Positions 53,854 to 64,000 of a DNA stretch of 64,000 bases are shown one piece after another; the first letter of the stretch is position 1; every line of letters starts with the position of its first letter. The position numbers and the translations under genes are program-made. The notes beneath the pieces were generated by a model, which was not told the origin of the DNA, did not search any database, and saw only the letters and a program-made list of their open reading frames with translations. Origin of the DNA: Euglena gracilis (Eukaryota; Euglenida; Euglenophyceae; Euglenales); contig CP154954.1 of NCBI GenBank assembly GCA_039621445.1, forward strand, positions 43,212,632 through 43,276,631. The letters run 5' to 3'.

Positions 53854-54182
53854 TTAATCCCCCCAAACAATACCCCCCCCCTTGGGCTCCGACTTCAACC
53901 GAAAAATATAATATCCACCATCCCCCTGATTTTGTGCTGCTAACTTCGATTTTCACCTGAAAAATGTGGGTGCCAACTTTTATTTTCAACTGAAAATGTG
54001 GTTGACAATGTCCAAAAGTGCAGAAAATGGCCAAAAGGGTGGTTTTGTGTGTTATTTTGGGTCGCATGGATTTTCGAAAATGTTAAAGGAATAATCCCCC
54101 CAAATAATACCCCCCCTCGGGCGGCGACTTCGGGCGGATAAATAATACCCATGGAGGGTGTTATTTGGGAGGGGGGTTTACA
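53854..54182. mobile_element. Foldback element, AAATAACAC family, copy 2
   Basis: Ends with the same 'gttatttgggaggggggttt' plus 'ac' as the 10.38-kb copy. The left side has 'taatccccccaaacaatacc' (53857) and a second 'taatccccccaaataatacc' (54092). Between them are repeated 'tcaactgaaaatgtgg/tcacctgaaaaatgtggg' phrases. Confidence 0.6.
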
Positions 54183-54206
54183 AGAATTTCTTATTATTTT
54201 TGGATC

Positions 54207-54344
54207 CTTGCTGCGACCAGCGTGGTGTGTGACAGGGTGTGCCGCGTGCCGCTCACCAACTCCATGGCGAGGCTGGAGCCGGCTCGCCTCTCCCCGGTAC
54301 GCGAACGGCACGCCGCGGACGTCATCGACGAAGACTGCCCCTGA
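54207..54344 (+). CDS. Possible terminal exon (CFAP77 or separate)
   Basis: A GC-rich block open in the frame VCRVPLTNSMARLEPARLSP, then VRERHAADVIDEDCP and stop. Codon usage is like the other exons. It could be the last exon of CFAP77, whose C-terminus is basic and variable, or of an undetected gene between 53.1 and 54.3 kb. No splice partner was established. Confidence 0.35.
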   Translation, partial: LAATSVVCDRVCRVPLTNSMARLEPARLSPVRERHAADVIDEDCP

Positions 54345-57300
54345 CCGACAGTCCCCTGTACGTTGCTACTTCATATGCAACCCTCTGGACCTCAGGTTTC
54401 CGGCTGCTGCGAAGAGAATTTGGCTGATCGTCAAACATGTGGTCTGGTGCCTCACACCGGTTATTTTGTCACCCTCCTCCAGACAGGGGGAAGATCGCCA
54501 AAAAATAGTGCAGAAACCACAAAAGGGAAACTGGTGCATTGGGTTAGAAAATCCATGAAAAGGACAGCCACGCACTGTTGTGAAAGTTGGCCCGTAGGAA
54601 TGCCATTGATCATTTTCAATGCATTCCCAAGGCGATTTTGGTTGAGAGGTTCTGGCTGGACCCCCAAGCAGAGGAAGGATTCCGTGCCCTCCAGCCAGCT
54701 GGATGGATGCCTTTTTGTCCCAAGAAGACATTTCTGATCTCTTTCGTGTTTTATGTCCAGGAGAAGGAGCTCTCTGGAGGTTCTGAGGAGGTCCCAAACT
54801 GTCGGTTTTGAGAAGCTCTGGGGGGCTGCTCCATATCTCCCACGCCTCATGAAGTGAAAATCCGGAAGTGGGGAGGTGGGCAAGCTCCAATGGCCTATCA
54901 TTCAAAGGCCTCTGCATTCTTTGAGCCAGGCACACGTGCGAAACCCGTGGAGCCTCCAGCGGTGCTTTGTCTGTCTGTTTCCCCAGTGGCTGGTTTGTGA
55001 CAAGGTGCCATTCACCTCAGAGGCAGCACCAGGGTTCGATACAAGGCGGTTGTCATGGCAGGGGGACACCCCCCATTTCCCAACCCTCTTTTACAGCAGG
55101 TGGGTCCGGACCACCCGCACCTGCCAAGGGGGTCCAAACAGGCCCCCCCCCCCAAAAAAGGTCTGTTTTTTTTAAGTTCTGGTGTTTTGTGCCCAAAAAA
55201 GCTTTGCAGTTTCGACAAATTTTTGCCAGAAAATGCCCAAACCCACCTTTTGGGTCGAGTTTGGGTGGCAAAAAATTTTCGGCTGAGCCGAAAATGGGTC
55301 GTCATGACTGCAGCAGTGTGCAGGTGGGGGGGGGGGGGTTCCCCCACCTCCTTGGCCTGGGGGTCTGACCCACCACCCCCCTGCCTTTTCATCGTCCCCT
55401 GGCGGCACCCCCTTCCCGCAATATTTGTCTGTCGTTCCCCCGGCCCGGTGCTGTTCTTCTGTTGTGTGTTTTGCCGGCGATGGGGGTGCCTGACCGCCCC
55501 CGGCGGCCCCCCACGCCACCCCCAACCCCACTCCCCCCCGGCGACCTTTGGTCAGGTGGGGTTTGTTTAACCTCCAGCCACATGCATCATTGGAAGGGGG
55601 GGAGGAGGGGTGAGAACCAGGATGCGAGAGGCAGAGAGAGTATGTAAATGCTAACCAAACCCAGGACTTCAAAAAAATGCCCCAACCTTCAAAAGCTGAA
55701 TGTTTAATTTAAAACTGCTCTAAAGGAAGGCAAACCCCCAATACCTTTTCAGGCCTTCGAGAGTCCTCCAGACCCCATGTTAACAAATTGACTGACCTCA
55801 AATCTACTTATTTTTTAAGGCAGAATTCTCCCCCAAAATTCAGGTTTTAATTCATTTTTAAAAATTTTGAATGGCTTTTAAACCCATTCTAAGAAGAATA
55901 TGAACAGTTTTCCATGTCTTTTCAAGAAATGTGTACCGTCAGGGTAGGTCCTTAAGAAATTTACATGTGTTTGCATCTTTGCATTTTGGCATTCTGGCTT
56001 TTTTTTGCTTATTTTGAGGTGCGTTGTTGTACCTCCCCGTCCGTCACCTTCTTTGATTGCTGAAAAAAAAAATCCAGAATGAACCGGGGGGAAATCGCGG
56101 CGCAGTTTTCGCATTTTTGTGCATTTTTTTTTCAATTTGTGTCGGTGCATTTTGGGGTTTTCGCAATTCTGGAAATCGCGGCACATTTTGTAATTTTTTT
56201 TGATTTTCCTAATTATGTGGTCGTTCATTGTTGTGTTTTTTGCATTATTTTGAATTTTTGGAAAATGTATTTTTCCTCATATTTTCATAAAATTCTATAG
56301 ATCCACCTTCCCGCCAGAAATCTGTCACCTCGGCCATTGAGTCTTGTACCCTCTGGGTTGCTACGTTGGGGGGAATGGCGTTGGACACAAAATTTATGGA
56401 AGGTTTCAAAAATGACACCTGTGTGTTTTATCATCAAGAAAAAAATGTAGTAGAAGCTTGGAACTGCAAAAGCGTCGTCATTTTCCACCCCGTGTCATCT
56501 GGCTGTCACACCCCCCATCAGGAAGCTGTCATTTGGACCATGCATGTACAAATATCACAAATGTATACGCATACACAAAAACTTCAAATGCACACACAGA
56601 CATATTCATATTCATGCAGGGCGATAGTATTATTATGGAGTTATGCCAGATCAAGATTTTAGTAAAGTACCCAAATTTTACCACAGTTTGCCATCATTTT
56701 CGGCTGGTATAAGTTTCCCACACCCTCTTCCATGAAGCCTCAGGCCAAAACGGTCGAAAATGGACCGAAAATGACAAACAGAATGACAAAAATGATAATA
56801 AAAAGGCGAATAAATGTTGGCAAATATTGATTTTTAATGTCATTTTTGAGGAGAATAACCTGAATTTGTCCCGGTTACTCAATGAAAAGCGGAGAAATAA
56901 TTTTGGTAATTTCAGCATTCGACAGCTTGTTAGTACTGTTCTTTGTTATTTGGCGATCTTTTTACCGTGATTTTCTTAACGTAATCGTTGGCTAACGTAA
57001 TTTTTGTCTACCCCGTGCAGGGGTTTTTTTAGTCGTGGACCCCCGGGGGGGGGGGGTCCGGCCGACCCCCCCCCCCCCCCGGGGGGGGTCCCCCCAGAGG
57101 GGGGTGGGATATACTTTTCAGCGCCAAAGGCGCCGAAAAAAATGCTATTTTTAACATTTTTCGCGATTTTTTCGGCCATTTTTTGTGGGTCCCCCGGGAC
57201 CCCCTCCCCGGGGGGGGCCCTCCAGGGGGTGGGTGGGTTGGGGGGGGACCCCCCCCAGTCTTAAAAAAACCCCTGACCCCGTGTTTTACGCAACCGGCCG

Positions 57301-58521
57301 CTTGGTGTGCACGCCCCACTTGCCTCCGAGCCCCCATGCCCCCTGTTTCCCATCTGTCTTTCGTCCCTGAGGGACCCTTTTTGCGCTGACCGTCAGGCAG
57401 CCCACACACCCCGGGGCCCCTCCGTCATCGCCGCATCAGAGGGCTGGGCAGCCCCCTTTCCGTCCCAGGCTGGCCCGTCCCTGCCCGGCCCCCCAAAGGC
57501 CATCGCCCCATGCCACGCCGGTGCCCCCCTCCTCTCTCTTCTTCGCCCCATTGTGTTCCGTCATGCTCCGCTCTGGCCTGCCGGACACTGGTTGTGACCC
57601 TGAGCCGGCGATGCGTGCCTGTGCTTGAGGAGCAGGTGGCATTCTTCTCAGGTCACGCGTGACCAGAGTAACGTCACATGCAAATCACTTATTTTTAGGG
57701 TGGCTCCACCCTATTTTAAGGGAGACTCCAGTCCCCCCCCCAGAGAGGGAAGTGGTTGCTGGCGGCCACAGATGTGGTTAAAGGCGGTCGCCCATCAGCC
57801 GTCAGCAGGCAGCAGGCGGCACACAGACACGTTTTGAGACAGCGGCACCTTCAGACCCAAGCACTTATAATGTAGGTGCACACTGCGGCAATGGTGGTCT
57901 CCTAGCCATGGAAGCTCGCAGAGGACACTGTCCAAGGCATTTGTGGAAGCTGTACGTAAGCGGGTACCGGGTACCCGCTGATTCACCACATTGGAAAGTC
58001 CTCCTGGAAAGTTGTCACCTCGGCGTGTACCACCCCACCAACCTGCTACTCGGCGTGCACCAACCTTCTGGGTGGGGGGCTAGTTTCTCTGGTGTGGGGT
58101 TGATGGCAGTTGCTGGTCAATCCTGTGCAGCCCCTCGTGATGGCCCCTCAATGATCTGCTCCCAGAAACACACCCCGAACTGCGGACACTCGCCAGTTGC
58201 CCCGCTTCACCAAACCAACTGTTCGCGTCCTTTCAGACCAGTGGGGAGGCGTCAGTGGAACCGTCCCACTGCATCAGCTCGCCGCCCTGTGGGTGGAGGG
58301 GTGGAGGAAGAAGGGTGGACAGCGGTGCGGACTGATTGGCATCGAATCTTGACGCGGCCAGAGATGGTCAGCCACAAACCAGAGAGTGGTGGAGGAACTC
58401 AATCCTCGGCCACTGTCCTTTGGGGGGGAGGGGGTTGCCCCTTCACATCAACGAACGGTTTTTCACAGCCCCCCTGTGCCCCCGCAGGGGTGTTGGTTGC
58501 TGGTGTTGCCCTCCCCCCACG
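54345..58521. other. Spacer before the secreted-protein gene
   Basis: Contains a 'tctggctggacccccaag' repeat relative (54650), an inverted G/C-rich repeat (55.09-55.38 kb) with 'caggtgggtcc' and 'cacctgcca' blocks also seen at 5.02-5.08 kb, AT-rich DNA (55.65-56.95 kb), a hAT-like MITE (57018-57275) and a GC-rich open block (57.38-57.63 kb, no recognised protein). 57.9-58.45 kb is mixed and may include 5' UTR. Confidence 0.45.
57018..57275. mobile_element. hAT-like MITE with 8-bp target duplication
   Basis: Terminal inverted repeats CAGGGGTTTTTTTA (57018-57031) and TAAAAAAACCCCTG (57262-57275), perfect over 14 bp. The flanks are ACCCCGTG at 57010-57017 and 57276-57283, a perfect 8-bp target-site duplication. 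CAGGG ends with 8-bp duplications are typical of hAT-type DNA transposons. The interior is non-coding, with paired G/C runs and a 'ggcgccaaaggcgcc' hairpin, so it needs a transposase in trans. Confidence 0.9.
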
Positions 58522-63900
<5,379 letters not shown>

Positions 63901-63929
63901 GCTCCCTTGTCCTCCCCCCACGTTGTGCG

Positions 63930-64000
63930 TGTGCACACACACACACGACACATGCACACGCAGCAAAGCACAAACACACGCATACACACAACCCACCATA
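63930..64000. repeat. CA-rich end of window
   Basis: Irregular ACACAC/ACGCAC repeats from about 63926 to the window end. No gene is visible in the last 100 bases. Confidence 0.9.

Noticed and set aside
57380-57630. GC-rich open block ending ...PEPAMRACA as a gene
   Set aside because: Low-complexity Pro/Ser/Arg composition in several frames, with no start, splice partner or recognisable domain. It may be UTR.

Overview
The window looks like nuclear DNA from a flagellated protist with an intron-rich, repeat-rich genome. My best guess is Euglenozoa, most likely a diplonemid. This rests on four observations. (1) Every gene I can support lies on the + strand, as in polycistronic euglenozoan clusters. 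(2) One gene matches the axonemal protein CFAP77. (3) Ordinary GT-AG introns are mixed with introns that lack GT/AG but carry CAG at +4..+6 and CTG at -8..-6, which is the pattern known from euglenid nonconventional introns. (4) Interstitial TTAGGG repeats are present. No 16S/18S marker is visible, so the placement is inference. Exons are short, GC-rich and strongly G/C at third codon positions. Introns and spacers are full of G/C homopolymers, (TG)n tracts and hairpin-forming repeats.

Gene layout, all on +. 2.7-5.6 kb: a five-exon SAM-domain protein. 8.1-13.2 kb: a polytopic membrane protein of about ten exons with bestrophin-like character. 18.6-23.2 kb: a claudin/PMP22-like multi-span membrane protein. 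29.0-31.0 kb: the 3' part of a protein with one membrane segment and an acidic, proline-rich tail. 36.4-42.6 kb: a nucleolin-like protein with four RRMs and a basic KKRK/AKRPK tail. 44.3-47.5 kb: a rhodanese-like protein with its active-site loop split by an intron. 48.4-53.1 kb or further: CFAP77. 58.5-63.9 kb or further: a secreted protein with a signal peptide and a fibrinogen-like/lectin-like motif. Neighbouring genes show no shared pathway, which fits a polycistronic array rather than a functional operon.

Spacers and introns hold the most unusual DNA. There are two clusters (23.5-26.2 kb and 49.6-52.4 kb) of about 30 short imperfect palindromes built on a TGCGCAAATGCGC core. An ~870-bp nested foldback element sits inside a TATATG microsatellite (26.8-27.7 kb). 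A ~350-bp perfect-centred palindrome is at 20.7-21.05 kb. Two hAT-like MITEs (57.0 and 60.4 kb) include one with a perfect 8-bp target duplication. Several further dispersed families occur. TG tracts of up to ~760 bp recur.

Limits: exon ends are by eye. At least one reading-frame break lies in a G/C-rich run, so homopolymer errors in the assembly are likely. Start exons of CFAP77 and of the 29-kb gene were not found, and the last gene may run past the window.
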